Notes: generated by a model from the sequence alone, not told the origin. A stretch of 16,211 bases of DNA from Candidatus Chloroheliales bacterium (GCA_003243865.1 QHBQ01000013.1:1-16211), one strand, 5' to 3'. Positions 7,023 to 14,863 are shown, numbered from the stretch's first letter. Program-made: numbers and translations.

Positions 7023-7086
7023 CCTATCCGAAAAGCCGTTCCGTTGTACGTAGGGGCGTGTGTCACACGCCCATTTTTCGGATAGG
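7023..7086. repeat. MITE-like inverted repeat with inner palindrome
   Basis: A 12-bp arm CCTATCCGAAAA (7023-7034) is matched by its reverse complement TTTTCGGATAGG (7075-7086). Between them lies the palindrome GGGCGTGTG-T-CACACGCCC (7053-7071). The right part overlaps the end of the zinc-ribbon gene and supplies its last codons (EPIRKMGV) and stop. It may be a small non-autonomous element or a REP-like sequence, and could also help end transcription. Confidence 0.55.
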
Positions 7087-7335
7087 CTCTATAGATAATT
7101 TACGCCTTCGACTTAGTTTTTGAGGCTCCATCGCGTACACTTCGGCATAACCACAACTGCTGCATATTCTCGCCCCTATGGGGGAGTCATGGTTTGTGAG
7201 GATGCCTGCTCCTTGTATAGGAACAAATGTGGGTTCTGTTAGCGACCCATATACGCGAAGCTTGCAATTAATCATCTCCCCACTACAACGGGGACAAAGA
7301 TTGCCAGCAAGATCTTCCTTTGCCTTGTCGTTCAT
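7063..7335 (-). CDS. Small zinc-ribbon protein, CxxC...CxxC
   Basis: This 90-aa protein has two CxxC pairs (Cys14/Cys17 in LCPRCSGEM and Cys58/Cys61 in ICSSCGYAEVYA) spaced as in a zinc ribbon, and no signal peptide or membrane segment. Proteins of this type with a GYxE(L/V)Y segment after the second pair are common, unnamed bacterial zinc-ribbon proteins; nucleic-acid or protein binding is usually assumed. The ATG at 7335 follows GGAGGG by 8 bases, so expression is credible. It is the first gene after the full-length RHS gene, 200 bases past its stop, which is where an immunity gene normally sits; nothing in the sequence itself indicates immunity. The C-terminus runs into an inverted repeat, so the original end may have been replaced. 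Confidence 0.7.
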   Translation of the reverse strand: MNDKAKEDLAGNLCPRCSGEMINCKLRVYGSLTEPTFVPIQGAGILTNHDSPIGARICSSCGYAEVYAMEPQKLSRRRKLSIEPIRKMGV

Positions 7336-7535
7336 GATAAAATCCCTCCACGTTTGTTGATAATATCAGTTACGGGTTAATATTGAGACCCAGCGAAGAT
7401 CAATCAAGCATTCTACCAATCTCTACATTAAACATAAATTGTCGATTAAATAATGCATTCTATTTTTCGTAAGTATGATCGCACTACGTTCGAAGCATTG
7501 AGTTAGTGGTGATGCACAGCATTTCGAGTAGGCTC

Positions 7536-10500
7536 CTAGGGGCATCGACCATATATAGTTATTGTTGTGGTGCCATCGCTATTACGATGTGTATCTTCTG
7601 TTCTCTCAGCTCTAGTGCATATATGCTTCAATCCAAGGCTATTTTCCGTTCCTTGTGCGGCATCCGCAAGGAAGTTTGCGAACATGCTGTCGACATTGTA
7701 GATCACAGTTGTCACAAGACTTCCGTTTTTGTTATAATACGTTACTTTTAGTTCGTTTGTAGAGCTATCCCATGATATGTTTATAGGGCTGCCATTGGAA
7801 TTTGCTACTGCATCATTTAGAGCAGTAGCCAGCTGGCCATTAGCATGAGTAAGAAAGGCGACTTCTACTTGCCCACCCAAGCCAAAGAGTGCAATTGAAA
7901 TTAGGTTCAGCCAGAAAATTTCATTTTGAACCGTGTCGTTAACTCTTGCAAGCAGGGAACCTACTGCACCATAGTTACCGTTTGCACTAGGATACAAAGT
8001 AATATACAAATGCATAAGCGAATGGCCCGTTGGGTCGGTATACCTTAGCGGGTTATTGACCACATAGCTGTAGCGGTTGAGCGCCTGTGGATTAATCGGC
8101 CCGAAGGGTGTCTTGCTCTGCTGCCGTTCGCGATCAGATAGCTGGAACCAGAAGCCATGCTGGTAGGTGAACTGGTTCTCCCCAGCTACAGCACTATTTA
8201 TGCCAGGCTCATGGTAGTCTACGGTCAGCCCCTTGTGCGAGGTGTTCTTGCCCATCCCGATTGTGCCTAGCGCCCCACCTGCGCCCATCGCCATCCCTGG
8301 TACCACTGTGTCCGCACTGATGAACCGCGCGATGGCTGGGTTGTAGTAACGGGAGTGGTAATGGAGCAGGCCGGTGTCATCTTTGCGCTGGCCGGTGTAG
8401 TTCAGCTTGGTCTCGTTTACCCCACCTGAGCGCACCGCGCCCCAGGGGTCGAACTCCTGCCCGCTAACCATGGTGCCGCCGGTACTGGTGGTCAGGCTCA
8501 TGCTGCCTAGATGGTCGCCGTGCAGGTAGACGAGGGTGTTGCTCACCGGGTTGCTGGTGGTGGTACGTTGAGCGATGGCCCCCCCGTTGAACATATAGAC
8601 GAAGCGGTCGGTGCCTGCTGTGTCGTTATCCACATCGAGCAGCGGGCCGAGGTAGACGGTGGTGATGCCATTCACCGTGCGGCTGGCGCGTTCGCCATCG
8701 CCGTCGTAGGTGTAGCTCTCGTTGGCCGTACCGGTGACGGCGGTTAGCTGGTTCTCCGCGTTCCAGGTGTAGCCACGCCCAGGACTGCTGGTCAGATTGC
8801 CGTTGGCGTCGTAGCTGTAGCTTTGCCCACCGATGGTGCGAGCCTGGTGCGGGCCTGCGCCGCTGCCGTTGCCATTGCTGCCGTAAGTATAGGCTACCCC
8901 GGCCTTCGCCGTCAAGTTGCCGATGGGGTCGTAGTAGTATTGCTGGCTAACGTTCGTTGCGTTCCAGCTTACCAGCCGGTCGAGCGGGTCGTAGCCGAAG
9001 ACCTGGTTCTCGCCGCTGATGTTGTTGGTGATGCTCTGTACGTTGCCCACTGGGTCGTAGCCGTAGCTGCGGTTAAACAGGCTGCTGCCGCCCGATGTCA
9101 CCTGCAACTGGCTGAGGCGAGCCATCGGCGTGCTGTAGTTGTAAGTCTCCACCACCGTGTTGCCGAGGGTAATGTCGGTGGCCTGGCCGAGCGCGGTGTA
9201 GTGGGCCGCGGACACGTAGGTGCTGCCACCCGCATAGTTGGTGGTCATGCCGTTAGGTCGCCAGGCGTCATCGTAGCTATAGCTGACTAGCTCGAAGCCG
9301 CCATAGTTGATGCTGGTGGTGCGGTCGGCGCTGTCGTAGCTCCACACGAAGTTGAAGGGGCCACGCCCGCTGGCGCTATAGAACACCTGGCTCACCCGCC
9401 CTCGTGCGTCGTAGTCCCAGGTGACGGCGGTGCTACCCCGATACATCGAGGTGCGCTGCCCCTTGTTGCCCGCGGCGGGGCGCTCATCGTAGTTGTAGAG
9501 TGTATACGGGTCGCCGTTTGAGTAGTCCTTGCGGGTGAGCCGGTCGAGCGCATCGTAGCTGAAGGTGATGGTCTGGTTCTTCGCGTCGGTCTGCTGGGTC
9601 AGGTTGCCGTTGGGGTCGTAGCTGTAGCTCCAGCTCCCGTTGTTGCTGCTCATGTCGGGGTCGCTCATGCCGGTCTTGCGTCCCAGGCTGTCGTAGAACA
9701 TGGTGACGGTGTTGCCCAGTTGGTCGTGGGTCTGGGTCAACAGGTCGAGCGGGCTGTAGGTGTAGGTGGTGGTGGCGTAGGGTAGGCCGGTGGTGCCAGT
9801 CAATTCCACTGCCGCAGTCAGTCGCCCGAACACGTCGTACTCCATCCGCTTCTGGTGCTGGTTGGCGTCAATGCTGGTGGTACTCGGCCCGTAGGCGGCG
9901 CTGCCATAACTCATCTGGGTCACGGTATTATCCGGGGCGGTGACGCTGGCGGCGCGTCCCAGGCTGTCGTAGCTGGTGCTGGTCCAGCGCTCGACGCTGT
10001 TATCGGGGTTGATCGGGGTATAGAAGCTGAAGGCATTGTCGGTCTCGTTCACGTAGCGCGGCTGCGAATCCTGGGTAACTTCGCTCAGGCCATCGTACAC
10101 CTTGTCCTCGACGATGTTCTGAGTGAAGTTCATACTTGCCGCTTTGGTCTGGATCAGGCGGCCCAGCCCGTCGTAGAATTGGCCGAGCGGGCGGTAGTGG
10201 CCACTCTGATCCACATACTTCCACACCGAATACTTGAAGGGCTGGCCGAACTGCTGGAAGTTGTTGTCATAGTAGAAATACTTCTCAGTGGGGTTGTTAC
10301 CGCCATCGCCCGGCTTGGTCATTTGGTTCATCCGACCGAAGTCATCGTATCCCGCGGTGGTGGCGTTGCCGTTCACGTCGGTAACGCTGGTCATCGTGCC
10401 CATCCGCCAGTTGTAGTTAGCGTACTCGCTGCCGATGAGCGGATGGGTAATCTGCACCGGCAGGACATGGAAGTAGGGGTCGTAGCCGGTGCTGGTGGTT

Positions 10501-13500
10501 CGCGGCGTGCCGGTGGATGGCCCTAGCACCCAATTGCCGTTGAAGTCGGCGCTGCCTTCGCCCGTATAAGTGGTAACGCTGTTCGCGTTGCCGTAACCGT
10601 CGTAGCTATAAGCCATGTCGCTGCCGTACCAGGTAGAATAATCGCTGGTGTTCCTGATCTTACGTACCAGGGTAAGCGAACCGTGGCTGCCGACATAGTG
10701 GAAGCCCAGCCCATCATATAGGTAGAAGGTGATGGCTGCGGTGTTGCCCTGCGCGTCATACACTCGATCCGCCTGCATGTGGTCAACGATGTAGTTGCTG
10801 GCATCATTAGGCACGGCGTAGCTGTGGGTAGTGGTGCGCAGCACCGCGCCATCGTTGCCCAGCTCCTGCACGCTGGTCAGGTTGCCGTAGACGGTTGGGC
10901 CATACCGATTGGGCGGCCAGTCGTACGTGCAGGCGGTGACATCGTAACTATAGTTGGTAGTTTTAATCCTCGGATTCATCCCCCACTGATCGTAGCTGGT
11001 CTGCACCGTCTGGCTCTCGGCGCTGAAGCTGCGCCACACGCCGCTCTCGCCGCTGCCAGTACCGAGGTCGTTGGTACAGACCTGATAGCTGTGATCCACC
11101 TGCGAAAGCAGGGCGCGAGATGGGAAATTGGGTCCGTTAGGGACAGAGCCGCCATAGCGTTTGGTGCGATACTCGCGGCCAATGAGCGGCTGGCGGTCGC
11201 GCAGGTTGTTATATGAGCAGGCCGGATTGTAAGGGTCGCTGGGATTGGGGCTACAGCCGATGTCGCCCTGGTAGAAGTAGTGAACGGTGAGGTTGTTGAG
11301 CGGGTCGGTCTCGGTGACCACGCTGTGGCCGCGGAACTGGCTAGCCTTCGCATAAATTTCGTCGGTAAGCGGCGCGTGAAGAATGTACTGATTGTACCAG
11401 AGCGGCGCGGAGTTGGGGATCTCGCCAACCGGGTAGGGCTTCGGGTCGGCGTTGCCAAGCCAGTTGTAAGCGGGGTGCTGGTAGACATAACTCCAGGTGT
11501 AGCGGTCGGGGGTGGGCGGGTTGCCGTGCGACTGCCCGTCCATCAGGGTTCGCGCCACTACCCGCTGGTTGTAGTCGAACAGGTGGTCTATGCTCCAGTT
11601 GATCGCCGCGCCAATGTCTTCGTAAGCAAGGTCGAGGCTGCCGCCCTCGCCGTTGTCCACATGAGTAAGGCGATTCCATCCAGGATTAGGGTAGCGGCCG
11701 TTGCCGCGGCTGGAGCATGGGCCATAGGTGAAGGCGGTGGCTGGCAGCAACTGGATCGCGACTGACTGGCCGCTTGACGCCCGTTGGATGTTCTTGAGGG
11801 TGAGCTTGGTCGAACCCGGGTCGTAGGTCTGGTTTGCGCTGTAATCCGAGCAGGTGGTGAGGGCGGGGTCGTCGGGATAGTAGCTGAAGTCGAAGCGGCG
11901 CATCAGTTGCCAGCCGCTGCCGTCGGGGTTGCTGTTCACCGCGATGTGGTCGAGTTCCTGTGTCTGACGGGGCGGACCAGAGACGTATTCCTCACTGGTC
12001 TGACCCTCGAACTGGGTGTCATAGGCACGGTTCGAGGTGGTGAACACCACCTGATATGAAGCGCTGGTACCTGCGCCCCAGGTAATCGCCTGCGGCCAAA
12101 CCTCAAGGTCAATCATCCCATTCAAGCTGCCACAGGCGGGTGGGTTGTTCCTGTTATCATAGGGGTGATTGTTGCGGCTATAGCTATAGTTGATGGTGTT
12201 GCCGTAGGTGTCTACCGCCCGTGAGAGCTGCCACTTGTAGGTCTCCATATATTCGTTACCGCGGGTTATGCAGTGGAAACCCCACCAGGCATCCTCGGCA
12301 TACTCGTACATGGTGCCATCTTTGGTCCAAATCTGCCACTTGTAGCGGGGGTACTGGGTGCCACTGTGGCAGCCGCCCCGCCAGGTCGAGGGATCGCCAG
12401 AGCAGTTGGAGAGGCCATTGCCAACCGCCTGGATCTTAAGGAAAGCATCATTCGAGGTGGACCAGCGCCAGCTGCTGATGTCGTCGGGCGAACAGGTGTA
12501 GCCAATGGATGGACACTCTGGCATCAGGTCGAACGACTGGCCGTTCAGCACCAGGTTGTAGCTGCTGACTGAGTGCTGCTGCCCCATGTTGGACATATTG
12601 AGCGCGATTGAGCCGGTATCTAGGCTCCAGTCGTGGCCCACCCACTCTGCCTGATGGTAGCGACGCGCACCGATGGTGCCATCGTTGGCGCTGCTGTTGT
12701 AGCCCAGTGTAAGGTAGGGTTTGAGGCCATTCGGCCCCACAGGAACATTGAAGGGGTAGGAGTAGGTGGCCGCGCCAGTGAAGGGGTCCACCTGCCAACC
12801 CTGCAGCGAGGGGATGAATTCCGCCGAGGGGCTGGAGCCATCGCCCAGCACGAAGCCGCTAAAGTGGTCCACCTGGGCGCTAACTGTGTGGTTGGCGGCG
12901 TTAATCGTTGAGGGGAGCAGCACCCACTGCTGGTTGGTATCGTCGTACCAGGACAGGCGCAGGTCGCCCTCGACGATGTTCAGCGCGTCAAGCTGGGTTG
13001 GGGTGTAGCCGACCGTAATCGTAAGCGGCTGATTGAAGTGGTGAACGCTGCCGCCCTGGTCGTCGGTGGCGGTCAGGAAGAAGGGATCGAGGTGACGATG
13101 GATATCGGGGGCAGTGAGCGCGTTGTTGCCAACTGGCGGCTGGAACGAGTGCTGCAAGGTGAGCGGGCTGGTGTAGGCAGCGGCGGGGAAGTTGAGCGTG
13201 ACCTGGTTATCGCTGGAGCGCAGGGTGACAGGAGTGCCAGGGGTGTAGCGCGCGCTTACCGGCCCGCCGCTGTGGTCTATCACCAAGAAACCAGTGCTGA
13301 GGGTTATTGGTCGGGGCAAGCCATTTGCGATAACCTGGGGTTGGAAGGTGATCCCGCCGCCGGGCTGAGGGCCGGTTAGCCGCACGGTTGCGGTGAAGCT
13401 GGCCGCGCTATTCGCCGCGAGCAGGGGGATGCTCCAGGTAAGCGGGCCAGACGGGGTGGGGCTGGGGGTAGGGCTGCCAATAGCAGTAGGACTGTTCGCA

Positions 13501-14072
13501 GCAGTAGGGCTGCTATTGGCGGTGGGGCTGCTAATGGCAGTGGGGCTAGCGTTGGGGCTGCTCACAGCGGTGGGGCTGCTTACATCGGTAGGAATCGGGG
13601 TGGGGCTGCTACCCGGCGTGGCGCTGGAGGCGACCGCCATCGGGTGCATCTGCCCACCAGCTTGCACTACGCCAGCGGGAAGGAGCAGGGTCAATATCAC
13701 GTTCTGGCCGGGGTCAGGTGCCTGGTTGTTGACCGTGATGGTCAGCGGGATGGTGTCGCCCACCTGAATCGTGTTGGCGCTGAAGTGCAGTGTCATATAC
13801 AGGCTGGGCAGGTGGCGAGGGACAATCGGGGTGGCGGTAACTGGTACCGGGGTTGGCAGTTGGGTGACGTTTGGATCAACAGTTGGGGTTGTTGCTGGGG
13901 CAGTAGCAATTGGAGTTGGCAGGCCTGGTGAAGTGGTCGCCTGGGGGGTGAGCGGGACAGCAAGTGGCGAGGACAGCGCGCTCGGCGCCTGCTGCGATGC
14001 CTGGGCTAGCAGCCCGACCAGCATTGCGGTCAGCAAAAGTATGGATAGATGGTGATAGTTGCGCTTGGACAT
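7536..14072 (-). CDS. Full-length secreted SpvB/Tc-like RHS repeat protein with variable C-terminal tip
   Basis: The start is ATG 14072, preceded by GGGAG about 9 bases upstream and followed by a signal peptide (MSKRNYHHLSILLLTAMLVG...); the frame extends 18 codons further up to 14126 but that start has no site. The 2178-aa product contains, in order: signal peptide (~1-30), Pro/Thr linker (to ~90), a DUF11/CARDB-like beta-sandwich split by a long Ser-Pro-Thr-rich insert (~95-255), further beta-rich sequence, the SpvB/TcdB N-terminal domain (from ~412, SLQGWQVDPFTGAATYSYPF), middle regions as in insecticidal toxin B subunits (to ~1000), YD/RHS repeats (~1090-1850), the core-associated region (DPWGAVRSGG, RFISADTVVPG, NPQALNRYSYV) and PTGH at ~2016. 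The final ~162 residues (SLMHLYITLYPSANG ... TITIYGRCP) are the tip; its DNA is more AT-rich than the core. B+C RHS proteins form a hollow shell that encloses and cleaves off the tip, usually a toxin. The tip family is not recognised. Confidence 0.88.
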   Translation of the reverse strand: MSKRNYHHLSILLLTAMLVGLLAQASQQAPSALSSPLAVPLTPQATTSPGLPTPIATAPATTPTVDPNVTQLPTPVPVTATPIVPRHLPSLYMTLHFSANTIQVGDTIPLTITVNNQAPDPGQNVILTLLLPAGVVQAGGQMHPMAVASSATPGSSPTPIPTDVSSPTAVSSPNASPTAISSPTANSSPTAANSPTAIGSPTPSPTPSGPLTWSIPLLAANSAASFTATVRLTGPQPGGGITFQPQVIANGLPRPITLSTGFLVIDHSGGPVSARYTPGTPVTLRSSDNQVTLNFPAAAYTSPLTLQHSFQPPVGNNALTAPDIHRHLDPFFLTATDDQGGSVHHFNQPLTITVGYTPTQLDALNIVEGDLRLSWYDDTNQQWVLLPSTINAANHTVSAQVDHFSGFVLGDGSSPSAEFIPSLQGWQVDPFTGAATYSYPFNVPVGPNGLKPYLTLGYNSSANDGTIGARRYHQAEWVGHDWSLDTGSIALNMSNMGQQHSVSSYNLVLNGQSFDLMPECPSIGYTCSPDDISSWRWSTSNDAFLKIQAVGNGLSNCSGDPSTWRGGCHSGTQYPRYKWQIWTKDGTMYEYAEDAWWGFHCITRGNEYMETYKWQLSRAVDTYGNTINYSYSRNNHPYDNRNNPPACGSLNGMIDLEVWPQAITWGAGTSASYQVVFTTSNRAYDTQFEGQTSEEYVSGPPRQTQELDHIAVNSNPDGSGWQLMRRFDFSYYPDDPALTTCSDYSANQTYDPGSTKLTLKNIQRASSGQSVAIQLLPATAFTYGPCSSRGNGRYPNPGWNRLTHVDNGEGGSLDLAYEDIGAAINWSIDHLFDYNQRVVARTLMDGQSHGNPPTPDRYTWSYVYQHPAYNWLGNADPKPYPVGEIPNSAPLWYNQYILHAPLTDEIYAKASQFRGHSVVTETDPLNNLTVHYFYQGDIGCSPNPSDPYNPACSYNNLRDRQPLIGREYRTKRYGGSVPNGPNFPSRALLSQVDHSYQVCTNDLGTGSGESGVWRSFSAESQTVQTSYDQWGMNPRIKTTNYSYDVTACTYDWPPNRYGPTVYGNLTSVQELGNDGAVLRTTTHSYAVPNDASNYIVDHMQADRVYDAQGNTAAITFYLYDGLGFHYVGSHGSLTLVRKIRNTSDYSTWYGSDMAYSYDGYGNANSVTTYTGEGSADFNGNWVLGPSTGTPRTTSTGYDPYFHVLPVQITHPLIGSEYANYNWRMGTMTSVTDVNGNATTAGYDDFGRMNQMTKPGDGGNNPTEKYFYYDNNFQQFGQPFKYSVWKYVDQSGHYRPLGQFYDGLGRLIQTKAASMNFTQNIVEDKVYDGLSEVTQDSQPRYVNETDNAFSFYTPINPDNSVERWTSTSYDSLGRAASVTAPDNTVTQMSYGSAAYGPSTTSIDANQHQKRMEYDVFGRLTAAVELTGTTGLPYATTTYTYSPLDLLTQTHDQLGNTVTMFYDSLGRKTGMSDPDMSSNNGSWSYSYDPNGNLTQQTDAKNQTITFSYDALDRLTRKDYSNGDPYTLYNYDERPAAGNKGQRTSMYRGSTAVTWDYDARGRVSQVFYSASGRGPFNFVWSYDSADRTTSINYGGFELVSYSYDDAWRPNGMTTNYAGGSTYVSAAHYTALGQATDITLGNTVVETYNYSTPMARLSQLQVTSGGSSLFNRSYGYDPVGNVQSITNNISGENQVFGYDPLDRLVSWNATNVSQQYYYDPIGNLTAKAGVAYTYGSNGNGSGAGPHQARTIGGQSYSYDANGNLTSSPGRGYTWNAENQLTAVTGTANESYTYDGDGERASRTVNGITTVYLGPLLDVDNDTAGTDRFVYMFNGGAIAQRTTTSNPVSNTLVYLHGDHLGSMSLTTSTGGTMVSGQEFDPWGAVRSGGVNETKLNYTGQRKDDTGLLHYHSRYYNPAIARFISADTVVPGMAMGAGGALGTIGMGKNTSHKGLTVDYHEPGINSAVAGENQFTYQHGFWFQLSDRERQQSKTPFGPINPQALNRYSYVVNNPLRYTDPTGHSLMHLYITLYPSANGNYGAVGSLLARVNDTVQNEIFWLNLISIALFGLGGQVEVAFLTHANGQLATALNDAVANSNGSPINISWDSSTNELKVTYYNKNGSLVTTVIYNVDSMFANFLADAAQGTENSLGLKHICTRAERTEDTHRNSDGTTTITIYGRCP
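8022..9152 (-). repeat. Direct repeat copy B: RHS 3' core in the full-length gene
   Basis: This stretch matches 3456-4586 nearly base for base, from the VETYNYSTPMARLSQ codons to PTGH, in the same orientation about 4.6 kb apart. Homologous recombination between the copies would replace the tip of the full-length gene with the module 2 tip and delete the DNA between them. Confidence 0.85.
13450..13620 (-). repeat. Ser-Pro-Thr-Ala coding repeat in the RHS protein
   Basis: Short G-rich units (plus strand GTGGGGCTGCT and variants) encode repeated SSPTA/NSPTA motifs ending in SPTPSPTPSG. The repeat interrupts a beta-sandwich domain: strands before it (IPLTITVNNQAPDPG) and after it (NSAASFTATVRLTG) look like one domain. 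It is a flexible, possibly length-variable spacer. Confidence 0.6.
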
Positions 14073-14121
14073 TACTGGTCGCTCCCGCTTAACCTCGCAA
14101 CCGCTAGCCCTTAATAATTTA

Positions 14122-14180
14122 GGCAAAAAGAGTCCTCAGCCTTATGCGTCAGCGTTTTCTACGCCGACTATGGCTGAGGA
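14122..14180 (-). terminator. Strong intrinsic terminator just upstream of the RHS gene
   Basis: On the minus strand a 9-bp stem TCCTCAGCC/GGCTGAGGA encloses a second stem TCGGCGT/ACGCTGA with loop AGAAA and is followed by CTCTTTTT. It lies between the consensus promoter and the RHS start codon, so full transcription of the RHS gene from that promoter needs readthrough. Confidence 0.7.
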
Positions 14181-14182
14181 GC

Positions 14183-14212
14183 TTGCACTTAGGCGCACCG
14201 ATGTGGTATATT
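14183..14212 (+). promoter_or_regulatory. Possible plus-strand promoter inside the structured element
   Basis: TTGCAC (14183-14188), 18 bases, TATATT (14207-14212). A transcript would begin near 14219 and meet the plus-strand terminator about 65-70 bases later, and would be antisense to the minus-strand RNA. This could be coincidence. Confidence 0.3.
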
Positions 14213-14249
14213 GGAGTTGCTCGTGCGCCTTAGACACGCATTAGCCACG

Positions 14250-14287
14250 CCCACTGGCTCCGGCAAGAGCTGGGTGGGTTTCTTTTT
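14250..14287 (+). terminator. Intrinsic terminator, plus strand
   Basis: CCCACTGGCTC (14250-14260) pairs with GAGCTGGGTGGG (14267-14278), about 11 pairs including two G-T wobbles and one bulged G, with loop CGGCAA, followed by TTTCTTTTT (14279-14287). No plus-strand gene precedes it, so it serves either a short antisense transcript or simply the structure of the minus-strand RNA. Confidence 0.55.
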
Positions 14288-14299
14288 GCCTTCCCTGCC

Positions 14300-14328
14300 A
14301 TTATAACACCACTGTACACACCTGTCAA
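14300..14328 (-). promoter_or_regulatory. Perfect-consensus sigma-70 promoter driving the RHS leader
   Basis: Minus strand TTGACA (14328-14323), 17-base spacer, TATAAT (14305-14300). Both hexamers and the spacing are the consensus, so strong constitutive initiation near 14293 is expected. It reads through the 171-bp structured element toward the RHS gene. Confidence 0.8.
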
Positions 14329-14411
14329 GAGGTTTTGATGTATTTTGCTCAAGATTTCCAAAATTCCTTCCAATATAATTTACCTACCCCCCATCTTCTA
14401 AACTCATCATA

Positions 14412-14457
14412 GCGGGCTGGCATCTGCTGTATTGTTGTAGTTTGTTCTGCAGCCCGC
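14412..14457. other. Inverted repeat GCGGGCTG/CAGCCCGC in the intergenic region
   Basis: An 8-bp perfect inverted repeat with a 30-base loop lies in the divergent gap. No T-run follows. It may be an operator or a structured RNA stem. The rest of 14330-14730 shows no convincing gene; the plus frame at 14558-14758 has no ribosome binding site. Confidence 0.35.
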
Positions 14458-14732
14458 GATGCTCAATGAAGACTTACCATATTAAGTGTAGAAGCAGCAA
14501 CGAGTATCGGTTTGCAAAGATACAGTCTAGCTGGGAAAGAATGATTAGAACCAGGGTTTGAGGGCAGTATGCATGGCTAGACCCAATTACCGCATCCGCT
14601 ATCTCGATGTAGCTCAGTCGTGCCGCTTCTATGCCCTTACATATCAAGTCAGCGACGCCTATCTCGTCGCCTCGCTCCCCTGTTGTCCTTGGCTATGCCC
14701 CTCCCCCTCCCGTCAACCCCGCCTGCCCAAGT

Positions 14733-14759
14733 TTGACCCCCTGACTGCCCCCCTATAAA
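14733..14759 (+). promoter_or_regulatory. Possible promoter of the secreted-peptide gene
   Basis: TTGACC (14733-14738), 15 bases, TATAAA (14754-14759), or TTTGAC with 16 bases. The spacing is short but it is the best candidate upstream of the peptide. Initiation would fall near 14766. Confidence 0.35.
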
Positions 14760-14777
14760 GGGCAGACTTAGCTGCCC
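14760..14777 (+). promoter_or_regulatory. Hairpin GGGCAG-ACTTAG-CTGCCC at the predicted transcript start
   Basis: A 6-bp perfect stem, flanked by AAA and CTTT, directly follows the candidate -10 box and ends 86 bases before the peptide ATG. It could be an operator, for example for the neighbouring TPR regulator, or a 5' stabilising stem. Confidence 0.4.
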
Positions 14778-14863
14778 CTTTGCCCTTAAGATTATGGCGC
14801 AAGGAACCACTGGCCAGTGCCGCTTGCTCGACCATCAAATCTTCAAGGAAAGGAGCAAAATCC

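Larger units (their letters stand above)
14121..14291 (-). ncRNA. Candidate structured RNA or attenuating leader upstream of the RHS gene
   Basis: Minus-strand RNA from about 14293 would begin at the 11-base sequence AGGCAAAAAGA (14291-14281) and reach its exact complement TCTTTTTGCCT (14131-14121), so the two ends can pair. Three hairpins lie between: CCCACCCAGCTC/GAGCCAGTGGG (14278-14250), AGGCGCAC/GTGCGCCT (8 bp, 14230-14191), and a long hairpin TCCTCAGCC/GGCTGAGGA (14180-14133) with a nested 7-bp stem. The 3' side of the closing stem is the U-run of the terminal hairpin. The RNA would be about 170 bases. It either ends there as an independent small RNA or acts as a leader controlling readthrough into the RHS gene, whose ATG lies about 50 bases further on. 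I tried known riboswitch, 6S and SRP signatures from memory and none fitted. Confidence 0.5.

Noticed and set aside
14121..14291. Match of the structured element to known riboswitches, 6S, SRP RNA or tmRNA
   Set aside because: I looked for the conserved boxes of cobalamin, TPP, SAM, ZTP, fluoride, c-di-GMP and T-box elements and the long central bubble of 6S, and found none. It is therefore left unnamed.
14558..14758. 66-codon plus frame in the divergent intergenic region
   Set aside because: Non-ATG start, no ribosome binding site, and the second half is a Pro/Cys-rich translation of a C-rich stretch.
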